Of a stretch of DNA of 64,000 bases, positions 9,284 through 18,243 are shown in pieces (position 1 is the stretch's first letter; each line of letters starts with the position of its first letter). The position numbers and the translations under genes were made by a program. Source of the DNA: Nevskiaceae bacterium (lineage in GTDB: Bacteria > Pseudomonadota > Gammaproteobacteria > Nevskiales > Nevskiaceae); contig SSEB01000003.1 of NCBI GenBank assembly GCA_008012115.1, forward strand, positions 62,001-126,000, given 5' to 3'. The notes beneath the pieces were generated by a model that did no database searches, was not told where the DNA came from, and saw only the letters and a program-made list of their open reading frames with translations.

Positions 9284-10432
9284 TCAGTCCAGGAACCGGG
9301 TCAACAATCCGTTGAGATGACGCAGACCCAACGGACTGGCCCACCATCCGGATGCATCTCCCAGCAGCAGGCCATCGTCACGGGCCCGCACCAGCGCCGG
9401 ACGCAATGGTGCCAAGGGCAGCCCGGTGCGGCGCTCGTAGTCGGCCTCGGCAAAGCCCTGGTTGAGGCGCAGCGCATTCATCAAGTATTCGAACGGCCTA
9501 TCCGCCGGCGGCACCTCGCGATGCTCCTGCAGGGCCGCGTCCCCGCCGGCCGCGTCCAGATAGCGCCGGGGATGCTTGTGCCGCGCCCGCCGTGCAATCA
9601 CGGCGTCCTGCGTCCGCTTGCCATGCGCGCCGGCGCCGATGCCCAGGTAATCGCCGAACTGCCAGTAGTTGAGATTGTGGCGGCTGCGCCGACCAGCCCG
9701 GGCATAGGCCGAGACTTCATATTGTGCGTAGCCGTGGGCCGCCAGCAGCCGCTGACCCTGCTCCTGCATCTGCCAGGCAGCATCGTCGTCCGGCAGGGCC
9801 GGCGGCCGCGCGGCGAATTCCGTATTGGGCTCCAGCGTCAGCTGGTAGTAAGAGATGTGGTCCGGCGCCAGGTCGATCAGGGCCTGCAGGTCCGTCTCGG
9901 CCGCGGCGACGGTCTGCGCCGGCAGCGCATACATCAGGTCGAGATTGAGATTGTCGAAGCCGGCGGCACGCGCCACCTGCACCGCGCGGCGGGCCTGCGA
10001 AGGATCGTGGATGCGGCCGAGCGCCTTGAGTGCCGTCGCATCGAGACTCTGCACGCCGATCGACAGCCGGTTGACCCCGGCGGCACGATAGCCGGCGAAG
10101 TGGGCCTCATCGACGGTGCCGGGATTGGCCTCCATGGTGATCTCGATGTCCGGCGCAAACGCCAGCCGCTCGCGGACCTCGCGCAACAGCCGTCCGATAG
10201 CGGCGCCGGAAAACAGACTGGGCGTGCCGCCCCCCATGAAGATGCTGTGCAGCGGTCGCGCCTCGGGATACTGCGTCAGCTCAAAATCGAGATCACGCAG
10301 CAGCGCATCGACGTAAGCGTCCTCGGGCATCTCGCCGCGCAGGGCATGCGAATTGAAATCGCAGTACGGGCATTTTCTGACGCACCACGGGAAATGCAGG
10401 TAGAGCGAGAGCGGCAGCTCAGGCGTGGCCAT
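9284..10432 (-). CDS. hemW: Radical SAM haem chaperone HemW
   Basis: 382 residues. The radical-SAM cluster motif CVRKCPYC (Cys17, Cys21, Cys24) follows LYLHFPWC, and GGGTPSLF, the SIGVQSLD turn and a C-terminal HemN-like domain are present. HemW binds haem and is thought to insert it into respiratory enzymes; older databases call it coproporphyrinogen III oxidase-like, but the motif and context fit HemW. ATG 10432 overlaps the 3' end of rdgB by 14 bp, suggesting translational coupling. The rph-rdgB-hemW order is common in proteobacteria. Confidence 0.93.
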   Translation of the reverse strand: MATPELPLSLYLHFPWCVRKCPYCDFNSHALRGEMPEDAYVDALLRDLDFELTQYPEARPLHSIFMGGGTPSLFSGAAIGRLLREVRERLAFAPDIEITMEANPGTVDEAHFAGYRAAGVNRLSIGVQSLDATALKALGRIHDPSQARRAVQVARAAGFDNLNLDLMYALPAQTVAAAETDLQALIDLAPDHISYYQLTLEPNTEFAARPPALPDDDAAWQMQEQGQRLLAAHGYAQYEVSAYARAGRRSRHNLNYWQFGDYLGIGAGAHGKRTQDAVIARRARHKHPRRYLDAAGGDAALQEHREVPPADRPFEYLMNALRLNQGFAEADYERRTGLPLAPLRPALVRARDDGLLLGDASGWWASPLGLRHLNGLLTRFLD

Positions 10433-11014
10433 CGTGCAGCGCGGAGTACAGGTGCTTGGCGGCGCGGGCACGGTGGCTGATCTTGTTCTTGACCGCCGGC
10501 TCCAGTTCCGCCGAGCTGCATTTCTGCTCGGCGACGTAGAACAGCGGGTCGTATCCGAAGCCGTTGTGGCCGCGCGGATTGTGCAGGATGCTGCCGCGCC
10601 ACTGCCCCTGGGCGATGATGGGCGTCGGGTCCGCCGCCGAACGCAGGTAAGCCATCACGCAGACGAAACGTGCGGTGCGCGCGTTGTCCGCCACGTTCTT
10701 GAGCACCTGCAGCAGCTTCTGGTTGTTCTGCGCATCGCTGGCGCCCTCGCCAGCGTAGCGCGCGGAGTACACACCGGGCGCACCGCCCAGCGCATCGACC
10801 TCCAGGCCGGAATCGTCGGCAATGGCTGGCAGCCCCGAAACCTGGGCCGCATGGCGCGCCTTGATCAGGGCATTCTCGATGAAGGTCGACGCCGTTTCAG
10901 CCGGCGTCTCGTCGCTGAAATCCGACACCAGACGCAGCTTCCAGCCCAGCGGCGCCAGCAGCGCCTGCATCTCTGCCAGCTTGCCGTCGTTGCGGCTGGC
11001 CAGCACGACCTCTT

Positions 11015-11018
<4 letters not shown>
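10419..11018 (-). CDS. rdgB: Non-canonical purine NTP pyrophosphatase RdgB
   Basis: Ham1/RdgB family, 199 residues. It hydrolyses dITP, XTP and related deaminated purine nucleotides to monophosphates, keeping them out of DNA and RNA. Visible motifs: [10 protein letters not shown] at the N-terminus (phosphate-binding SxNxxK type), [22 protein letters not shown], and [16 protein letters not shown]. It overlaps rph by 4 bp (ATGA) at its start and hemW by 14 bp at its end. Confidence 0.95.
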
Positions 11019-11734
<716 letters not shown>

Positions 11735-11880
11735 GCGGAATGCCTCGATGGCATTTCGCCCGACCGGCGGCCGGCTGGGGAACCAGGCCGGGTGTCGAGC
11801 GAAAGCGCTGCGGCCTTGCCGGGTACGGCAAGCGCCACTGTTTTGGGCCGCCGATTATAGCCTCGACTTACAATAGCGAT

Positions 11881-12306
11881 ATGAATATCGACGAACTAGC
11901 CGACACCTTTGAACTCCTCGGCGACTGGGAAGAACGCTACCGTTTCATCATCGACCTGGGTCGCAAGCTGCCGCCGCTGCCCGAGGCCGAGCACAACGAG
12001 GCCAACAAGGTGCGCGGCTGCATGTCGCAGGTCTGGCTGCACTCGCAGGTGACGGCGGACTCGCCGCCGCGCCTCGTGTTCCAGGGCGACTCCGACTCGC
12101 ACCTGGTCAAGGGCCTGATCGCATTGCTATTCCAGCTCTGCTCCAACAAGACGCCGCAGGAAATCCTGGCCACCGACATCGCCTCGGCATTCACGCGCCT
12201 GGGCCTGGAGAACCACATCACCATGAACCGCCGCAACGGTTTCTATGCCATGGTCGAACGCATCCGCGCGCTGGCCGCGGCGCAGGTGCACGGCCGGTCG
12301 TCATAA
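11881..12306 (+). CDS. sufE: SufE-type cysteine desulfuration protein
   Basis: 141 residues. SufE accepts sulfane sulfur from the cysteine desulfurase SufS for Fe-S cluster assembly. The acceptor Cys47 lies in KVRGCMSQVWL, and the domain continues through VKGLIALLFQL to the IRALAAA end. ATG 11881 was chosen because family homology begins there; an open frame further upstream from 11740 is not supported. No suf genes are adjacent, so it acts in trans. Confidence 0.9.
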   Translation: MNIDELADTFELLGDWEERYRFIIDLGRKLPPLPEAEHNEANKVRGCMSQVWLHSQVTADSPPRLVFQGDSDSHLVKGLIALLFQLCSNKTPQEILATDIASAFTRLGLENHITMNRRNGFYAMVERIRALAAAQVHGRSS

Positions 12307-12348
12307 ACGCGGGCTACAATCGGGCAGGAATCAGCGCAGGAGAGGCAC

Positions 12349-13302
<954 letters not shown>

Positions 13303-13309
13303 GCGCGCC

Positions 13310-13741
13310 GTGGCCGAGCAGCTGCTGTACTGGCATTGGTGGGTCGCGGGTCTCGGCCTGCTGATCCTGGAAGCCTTCATGCCGGGCGCGATCTTCCTGT
13401 GGATGGGCATCTCGGCTTTCGCAGTGGGCCTACTGGCGTGGCTGATGCCGATGGACTGGCAGGTGCAGGCGCTGCTGTTCGGCGTGCTGTCCATCGTCAG
13501 CTTCTTCCTCTACCGCCGTTTCAAGCCGGCGCCGGTCAGCGACCGTCCGACCCTCAACCGCCGCGGCGAGTCCTACGTCGGCCGCGTGTTCACGCTGCAC
13601 GAGCCCATCGTCAACGGCGTCGGCAAGCTGCACGTGGACGACAGCCAGTGGCGCATCACCGGTCGCGACGCACCGGCCGGCAGCCAGGTGCGCGTGGTGG
13701 CCATCGACGGCACCACGCTGCAAGTGGAGCAGACGCATTAA
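13310..13741 (+). CDS. NfeD-like membrane protein (YbbK type)
   Basis: 143 residues from GTG 13310: two to three N-terminal membrane segments (about 5-70), then a C-terminal OB-fold NfeD domain (about 80-143: GRVFTLHEPIVNGVGKL, VVAIDGTTLQVE). Short NfeD proteins partner SPFH proteins in membrane microdomains. It is co-transcribed with the SPFH gene. Its stop TAA overlaps the proposed ATT start of the next gene. Confidence 0.9.
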   Translation: MAEQLLYWHWWVAGLGLLILEAFMPGAIFLWMGISAFAVGLLAWLMPMDWQVQALLFGVLSIVSFFLYRRFKPAPVSDRPTLNRRGESYVGRVFTLHEPIVNGVGKLHVDDSQWRITGRDAPAGSQVRVVAIDGTTLQVEQTH

Positions 13742-14462
13742 CGACAAGCCCGCACCGCCGCATTCCCATCTCGTCGACGAGGTCGCCGCCGGCCTCGCCG
13801 AGGTCCGCCACAAGCTCTACAGCGTCGGCGAGGAAGTCGCGCACGTCATCACCCACGGCCTGGGCGCGGTGCTGGCCATCGCCGGCCTCACCGTGCTGGT
13901 GGCGCGCGCCGCCATGTACGGCAACGCCTGGCACATCACCGCCAGCGCCATCTTCGGCGCCTCGCTGGTGATGATGTACGCCGCCTCGGCGCTGTTCCAC
14001 GGCATCCAGTACCCGCGCGCCAAGCACATCCTGCGCGTCATCGACCACTCGCTGATCTACGTGCTGATCGCCGGCACCTACACGCCCTTCACCCTCATCA
14101 CCCTGCGCGGGCCCTGGGGCTGGAGCCTGTTCGGCGTCACCTGGGGCCTGGCCCTGTTCGGCATCGTCTTCAAGATTTTCGCCACCGGCAAATTCGAGAA
14201 ACTGTCGCTGGCGATTTATCTGGGCATGGGCTGGTGCGCGGTGGTCGCGGCGCGCCCCCTGCTGCACGCCCTGCCGGTCGGCGGCCTGATCCTGATGCTG
14301 GCCGGCGGCCTCACCTACAGCGCCGGCGTGGCGTTCTACGTGCGCGAGCGCATGCGCTATCACCACGCCGTCTGGCACGTGTTCGTGCTCGGCGGCAGCG
14401 TGCTGCACTACTTCGCCATCCTGCTGTACGTGATTCCGGGCGCACCCGCTGTGGCGTCCTGA
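13737..14462 (+). CDS. Haemolysin III family (YqfA/PAQR-type) membrane protein, probable ATT start
   Basis: Seven-TM protein of the HlyIII/PAQR superfamily, about 241 residues if started at ATT 13737. The expected N-terminal signature YSVGEEVAHVITHGLGAVLA lies upstream of the first GTG (13869), and no ATG, GTG or TTG is available in frame before it. ATT 13737 has GGAG at 13726-13729, 7 nt before, and overlaps the nfeD stop (ATTAA). Conserved histidines occur in HGIQYPRAKHILRVIDHS and near the end. The last codons lie inside the left arm of repeat B. Function is unsettled; some family members affect membrane fluidity. Confidence 0.8.
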   Translation: MNDKPAPPHSHLVDEVAAGLAEVRHKLYSVGEEVAHVITHGLGAVLAIAGLTVLVARAAMYGNAWHITASAIFGASLVMMYAASALFHGIQYPRAKHILRVIDHSLIYVLIAGTYTPFTLITLRGPWGWSLFGVTWGLALFGIVFKIFATGKFEKLSLAIYLGMGWCAVVAARPLLHALPVGGLILMLAGGLTYSAGVAFYVRERMRYHHAVWHVFVLGGSVLHYFAILLYVIPGAPAVAS

Positions 14463-14553
14463 TGCCCGGGAATTGTTTTAATTTATCAAAAGAATATTAA
14501 ATTAATTAATAATTAATAACGATTTCCCTGGGAAAACCGCCGGTAGCGGGTGG
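14442..14553. repeat. 112-bp symmetric AT-core element, copy B
   Basis: Left arm GCACCCGCT (14442-14450), core 14475-14520 ending TTAATTAATAAC, right arm AGCGGGTGG (14545-14553). The left arm and part of the left spacer are the 3' codons of the haemolysin III gene (GAPAVAS, stop). The right spacer contains TTTCCCTGGGAAA. It lies 31 bp before the PPK2 start. Confidence 0.9.
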
Positions 14554-14584
14554 CGGCTCCGGGGCCCTCCGAGGAGCCGACGCG

Positions 14585-15463
14585 ATGTTCGAAGCCGTGC
14601 GCAGTCCCTACCTCGTGCCCTTCGACGGCACCTTCAACCACAAGGACGCGCCGACCGCGCCGCCGAAGAACGCGCCGGAAAAAAGCGCGCGCGTGGCGCA
14701 GCTGCAGGCGCTGGTCGCGGAACTGGCCTCGCTGCAGCACATCCTCTACGCCCACGATCATCACGCGGTGCTGCTGATCTTTCAGGCGATGGACGCCGCC
14801 GGCAAGGACAGCACCATCCGCGCCGTGCTCTCCGGCGTCGATCCGGCCGGCTGCCAGGTCACCTCGTTCAAGCACCCGAGCGCCACCGAGCTGTCCCACG
14901 ATTTCCTGTGGCGCACCTCGCAGCACCTGCCCGAGCGCGGCCGCATCGGCGTGTTCAACCGCAGCTACTACGAGGAAGTGCTGGTGGTGCGCGTGCACCC
15001 GGAGGCGCTGGACGAGGAAAACCTGCCGTACCGGCCGAAGAAGCTGGAGGAGCTCTGGCGGGAACGCTACGAGTCGATCCGCGATCACGAAAAGCACCTG
15101 GCCCGCAGCGGCACCGTGATCCTCAAGTTCTGGCTCAATGTCTCGCCGCAGGAGCAGCGCGACCGCCTGCTGGCACGGCTGGAGGAGCCGGAGAAGAACT
15201 GGAAGTTCGAGGAAGGCGACCTCGCCGAACGCGCGCGCTGGAAGGACTACATGGCCGCCTACGAGGAGGCCCTGCGCGAAACCTCGCGTCCCTGGGCGCC
15301 GTGGTACGCCATTCCGGCCGACAGCAAGTCCTACATGCGCATGACCATCGCCGACATCCTCGTGCGCACGCTCAAGTCGCTCGATCTCAAATATCCCAAG
15401 CTCGCCAAGGAGCAGCTGGACAAGTTTGGCGAGATGAAGAAGCAGTTATCGAAGGAAAAGTAG
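14585..15463 (+). CDS. ppk2: Polyphosphate kinase 2 family protein
   Basis: PPK2 transfers phosphate between polyphosphate and nucleotides. The 292 residues comprise a single PPK2 domain with the P-loop variant MDAAGKDST (about 69-77), the Walker-B-like FNRSYYEEVLVV (about 121-132), a basic lid region and SPQEQRDRLLARLEEPEKNWKF. Overall it resembles the PPK2 subgroup that phosphorylates AMP and ADP, but substrate class cannot be proven by eye. ATG 14585 follows GAGGAG. Repeat B lies just upstream and is the likely promoter region. It is convergent with the antiporter gene. Confidence 0.9.
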   Translation: MFEAVRSPYLVPFDGTFNHKDAPTAPPKNAPEKSARVAQLQALVAELASLQHILYAHDHHAVLLIFQAMDAAGKDSTIRAVLSGVDPAGCQVTSFKHPSATELSHDFLWRTSQHLPERGRIGVFNRSYYEEVLVVRVHPEALDEENLPYRPKKLEELWRERYESIRDHEKHLARSGTVILKFWLNVSPQEQRDRLLARLEEPEKNWKFEEGDLAERARWKDYMAAYEEALRETSRPWAPWYAIPADSKSYMRMTIADILVRTLKSLDLKYPKLAKEQLDKFGEMKKQLSKEK

Positions 15464-15629
15464 GGCGCAACGCTGGCCGAAGCCCTCGCTTTGCACCCGA
15501 CACGGAACAGGCGGTGCGCCGCGAAGCGCGAAACACTCGCTTTTTCAAGCCCGCTCGTGGACCAGGGAGAGACGAGGCCCGCAAGGTGAAACGGAATTTC
15601 TGCCTCCGCGGAAATGATCCGCGATTCGC
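15464..15629. other. Convergent intergenic region without recognised feature
   Basis: 166 bp between the 3' ends of the PPK2 and antiporter genes. No repeat element and no clear terminator hairpin with U-tract were found. It is the only sizeable convergent gap in the window, and it lacks the AT-core element. Confidence 0.5.
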
Positions 15630-16823
15630 CTAGGCCTTGGTGCCGGCAAACAGCGGCTTGAGAAACGGCGGCGCGATCAGCGTCGTCGCCACCGCCATGA
15701 ACAGCACCACGCCGAACAGCTCGGCGCTGATCACGCCCATGCTCAGGCCGATCTGGGCGACGACGATGCCGACCTCGCCGCGCGGCACCATGCCCATGCC
15801 GACCTGCGCCGCGCCGCGCAGGCCCAGACCCCAGGCACCGATGCCGCAGCCGACCAGCTTGGTGATCACCGCGATCACGGTGATCGCCAGCGCCAGCAGC
15901 ACCACGTGTGCGTCGGCAAACACGTCGAGCTTGAGCTGCATGCCGATGTTGACCAGGAAGAACGGCACCATGAACTCGGTGACGCCGCGGATCTGGTCGT
16001 GCAGTTCGTGGTTGCCCTCCGACACCTCGGCGATGGCCATGCCGGCGAGAAAAGCGCCGATGATGGCGGCGACGCCGATCCACGATGCCGCCACCGCCAG
16101 CCCCAGGCACAGCACGATAGAGCCGACGAAGGCGGCGTGACTGATGCGCACATTGGCGCCCAGGCGCGGCGCGTGGCGCGTCATCATCGGCGCCAGCAGC
16201 AGCGCCACGCCGGCGACGAAGGCCAGCGACACCGCGGCGGTGATGCCGATCTTCACGAAATCGGTGCTGCCCTCGGCAAGGCTCGCCACCACCGCCAGCA
16301 CCAGCAGGCCGAGCACGTCGTCGATCACCGCCGCGCCCAGGATGATGCGGCTCGACGTGGCGCCGAGCAGGCCCATGCCGGCGAGCACGCGCGCGGTGAT
16401 GCCGACGCTGGTGGCGACCATGGCGGTGCCGACGAACATCGACTCGATATCGCTGGCGCCGCGCAGTTCCATCAGGCCCCAGCCCCCCACGAAGGGCAGC
16501 GCCACGCCGAGCACGGCGACAATCGTGGCGGTCTTGCCGACCTGCAGGATCGCCGCCGGCTTGGTCTCCAGGCCCACCGAGAACAGCAGCAGGATCACGC
16601 CGATCTCGGACAGCGTGTGGCTGATCTCGCTGGGCTGCACCCAGTTCAGCACGTAGGGGCCGATCAGCACGCCGGCGAGGATTTCGCCGACCACCGCCGG
16701 CTGGCGCAGGCGCTCGAACACCTCGGCCAGCAGCTTGGCCGAGGCGATGATCAGGAACAGGCCGAGCAGCAGGTGCTGCGCGTGCTCGGCGGCAGCAACG
16801 GCGGCGGTGGGCTCGCTGCTCAC
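15630..16823 (-). CDS. Cation:proton antiporter, CPA2 family (KefB-like membrane domain)
   Basis: Na+ or K+/H+ exchanger of 397 residues with about 12-13 TM segments and no TrkA-N regulatory domain. GEILAGVLIGPYVL is the family entry motif, and VIDDVLGLLVLA carries the paired aspartates of the CPA2 ion site. The GTG at 16823 (VSSEPTAAVAAAEHAQHLL) overlaps the stop of the upstream gene (GTGA); the longer open frame from 16970 is only shadow sequence. Ion specificity is unknown. Confidence 0.88.
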   Translation of the reverse strand: MSSEPTAAVAAAEHAQHLLLGLFLIIASAKLLAEVFERLRQPAVVGEILAGVLIGPYVLNWVQPSEISHTLSEIGVILLLFSVGLETKPAAILQVGKTATIVAVLGVALPFVGGWGLMELRGASDIESMFVGTAMVATSVGITARVLAGMGLLGATSSRIILGAAVIDDVLGLLVLAVVASLAEGSTDFVKIGITAAVSLAFVAGVALLLAPMMTRHAPRLGANVRISHAAFVGSIVLCLGLAVAASWIGVAAIIGAFLAGMAIAEVSEGNHELHDQIRGVTEFMVPFFLVNIGMQLKLDVFADAHVVLLALAITVIAVITKLVGCGIGAWGLGLRGAAQVGMGMVPRGEVGIVVAQIGLSMGVISAELFGVVLFMAVATTLIAPPFLKPLFAGTKA

Positions 16824-17467
16824 GCGTCCAGCGGCAGGTGGTGGATGTGCACGCCGCGCGTCTCGCGGCGCGCCAGTTGCAGCATGGCCTCGGCCACGTC
16901 CTCGCCGCGGATCGCGCGGTATTTCCGGAGGCCGCCGACCAGCAGCGGGTTGAACAGCGGCATCAGCCACTGGCTGACCGCCTCCGCCGGCCGCGACTCG
17001 TCACGCGCGCCCAGCAGCAGCGACGGCCGCAGAATGTGCACGGCGTCAAAGCCGACGGCGGCGACATCGCGCTCCATCTTCGCCTTCACGCGGCTGTAGA
17101 ACGACGGCGAATGCTCGGCGGTGCCGGCAGCGGACACCACCAGGAACTGCCGCGCGCCCTGTGCGCGGGCGGCGCGCGCGAGATCCAGCACCATGCGGTA
17201 ATCGACATCCTCGAAGGCGGCGCGCGAGCCGGCCTTGCGCAGGGTGGTGCCGAGACAGCAGAAGACATCGTCGGCCTGCAGGCGCGCGCCCAGCGCCGCC
17301 AGGTCGGCGTAGTCGCTGATCACGTTCTCGATGCGGCCGTCGTCGATGGCCAGCGGCCGGCGCGTCAGCAGCTTGATATGGTCGTAGGCGCCGCTGACCA
17401 GCAGCCGCTGAACGAGATGTTGGCCGACGAGGCCGGTGGCGCCGGCGACCAGGGCGATGCGCGCCAT
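16820..17467 (-). CDS. NAD(P)-binding oxidoreductase-like protein (HTATIP2/atypical SDR)
   Basis: 215 residues. N-terminal Rossmann motif VAGATGLVGQHLVQRLL (about 6-22), then VFCCLGTTLRKAGSRAAFEDVDY, and LVVSAAGTAEHSPSFYSRVKAKME, with the serine/tyrosine/lysine of the atypical SDRs. Similar to the HTATIP2/NAD(P)H-binding group, whose bacterial substrates are unknown. ATG 17467 follows GGAG; the open frame to 17497 is not supported. It overlaps the antiporter start by 4 bp. Confidence 0.82.
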   Translation of the reverse strand: MARIALVAGATGLVGQHLVQRLLVSGAYDHIKLLTRRPLAIDDGRIENVISDYADLAALGARLQADDVFCCLGTTLRKAGSRAAFEDVDYRMVLDLARAARAQGARQFLVVSAAGTAEHSPSFYSRVKAKMERDVAAVGFDAVHILRPSLLLGARDESRPAEAVSQWLMPLFNPLLVGGLRKYRAIRGEDVAEAMLQLARRETRGVHIHHLPLDA

Positions 17468-17548
17468 GCTGCGCTCCCATGCAAGTGATGCGGCCAAGTG
17501 TAACGGAGGCCCGCGCTATCATGGCGACCGGATTCCGGACCCGCCGCC

Positions 17549-17980
17549 ATGCATTTCGATCTGCACCCGCAACTCGCCGCCGACACCGTCGCCGTGGGCG
17601 ACCTGCCGCTGTGCCGCCTGCTGTTGATGAACGACAGCCGCTATCCGTGGACTATCCTGGTGCCGCGCCGCGCCGGGCTGCGCGAGCTCTACGAACTGCA
17701 CGAGTCCGACCTGCAGCGCTACTGGCGCGAGTCGATGCTGCTGTCGCGCACACTGATGAGCGCCTTCGGCGGCGACAAGCTCAACATCGGCGCGCTCGGC
17801 AACCTGGTGCCGCAGCTGCATGTGCACCACATCGTGCGCTTCCAGGCCGATGCCGCCTGGCCGGCACCGGTCTGGGGCAAACATCCGCCGCTGGCCTATG
17901 CCCCGGCGGCGCTGGACGAGCGCGTGACCCTGCTGCGCGGGCTGCTGGCGCAGGAGCTGGCCGCACCGGCCTTGGCCTGA
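17549..17980 (+). CDS. HIT domain protein
   Basis: 143 residues of the histidine-triad hydrolase superfamily. The triad-like segment QLHVHHIVRF places histidines at 91, 93 and 94, after a conserved GALGNLVPQ. Overall it is closer to the diadenosine-tetraphosphate-hydrolase-like HIT proteins of gammaproteobacteria than to HinT. Probably a nucleotide hydrolase or transferase; substrate unknown. Monocistronic, followed 34 bp later by repeat C. Confidence 0.85.
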   Translation: MHFDLHPQLAADTVAVGDLPLCRLLLMNDSRYPWTILVPRRAGLRELYELHESDLQRYWRESMLLSRTLMSAFGGDKLNIGALGNLVPQLHVHHIVRFQADAAWPAPVWGKHPPLAYAPAALDERVTLLRGLLAQELAAPALA

Positions 17981-18014
17981 GCCTGCGCAAGGCGCGTGAC
18001 GCGTCCGCCGGGCG

Positions 18015-18126
18015 CCACCCGCTCGGCCTGCAGGGTGCAGCATGAATGTGTTTATTTATCTATCAAAAATAAAATTGACTGATATTTAATAACATCCGGA
18101 ATGCGCTGATCACGGACAGCGGGTGC
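18015..18126. repeat. 112-bp symmetric AT-core element, copy C
   Basis: Left arm CCACCCGCT (18015-18023), core 18048-18093 ending ATATTTAATAAC, right arm AGCGGGTGC (18118-18126). Both spacers are 24 bp; the left one can form CTGCA/TGCAG. It sits between the HIT gene and the cytochrome cluster, 117 bp before the latter's start. Confidence 0.9.
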
Positions 18127-18243
18127 GGGCAAAAAGACCTGCGCAAGCCATACGGCGCTTGCTTGTGCACCCTGCAGCATCTGCCTAGACTGTTTTCAGC
18201 GGCGCGAGGTTCAGCGCCCGAGCCAAAAACTAGGGGAAACTCC

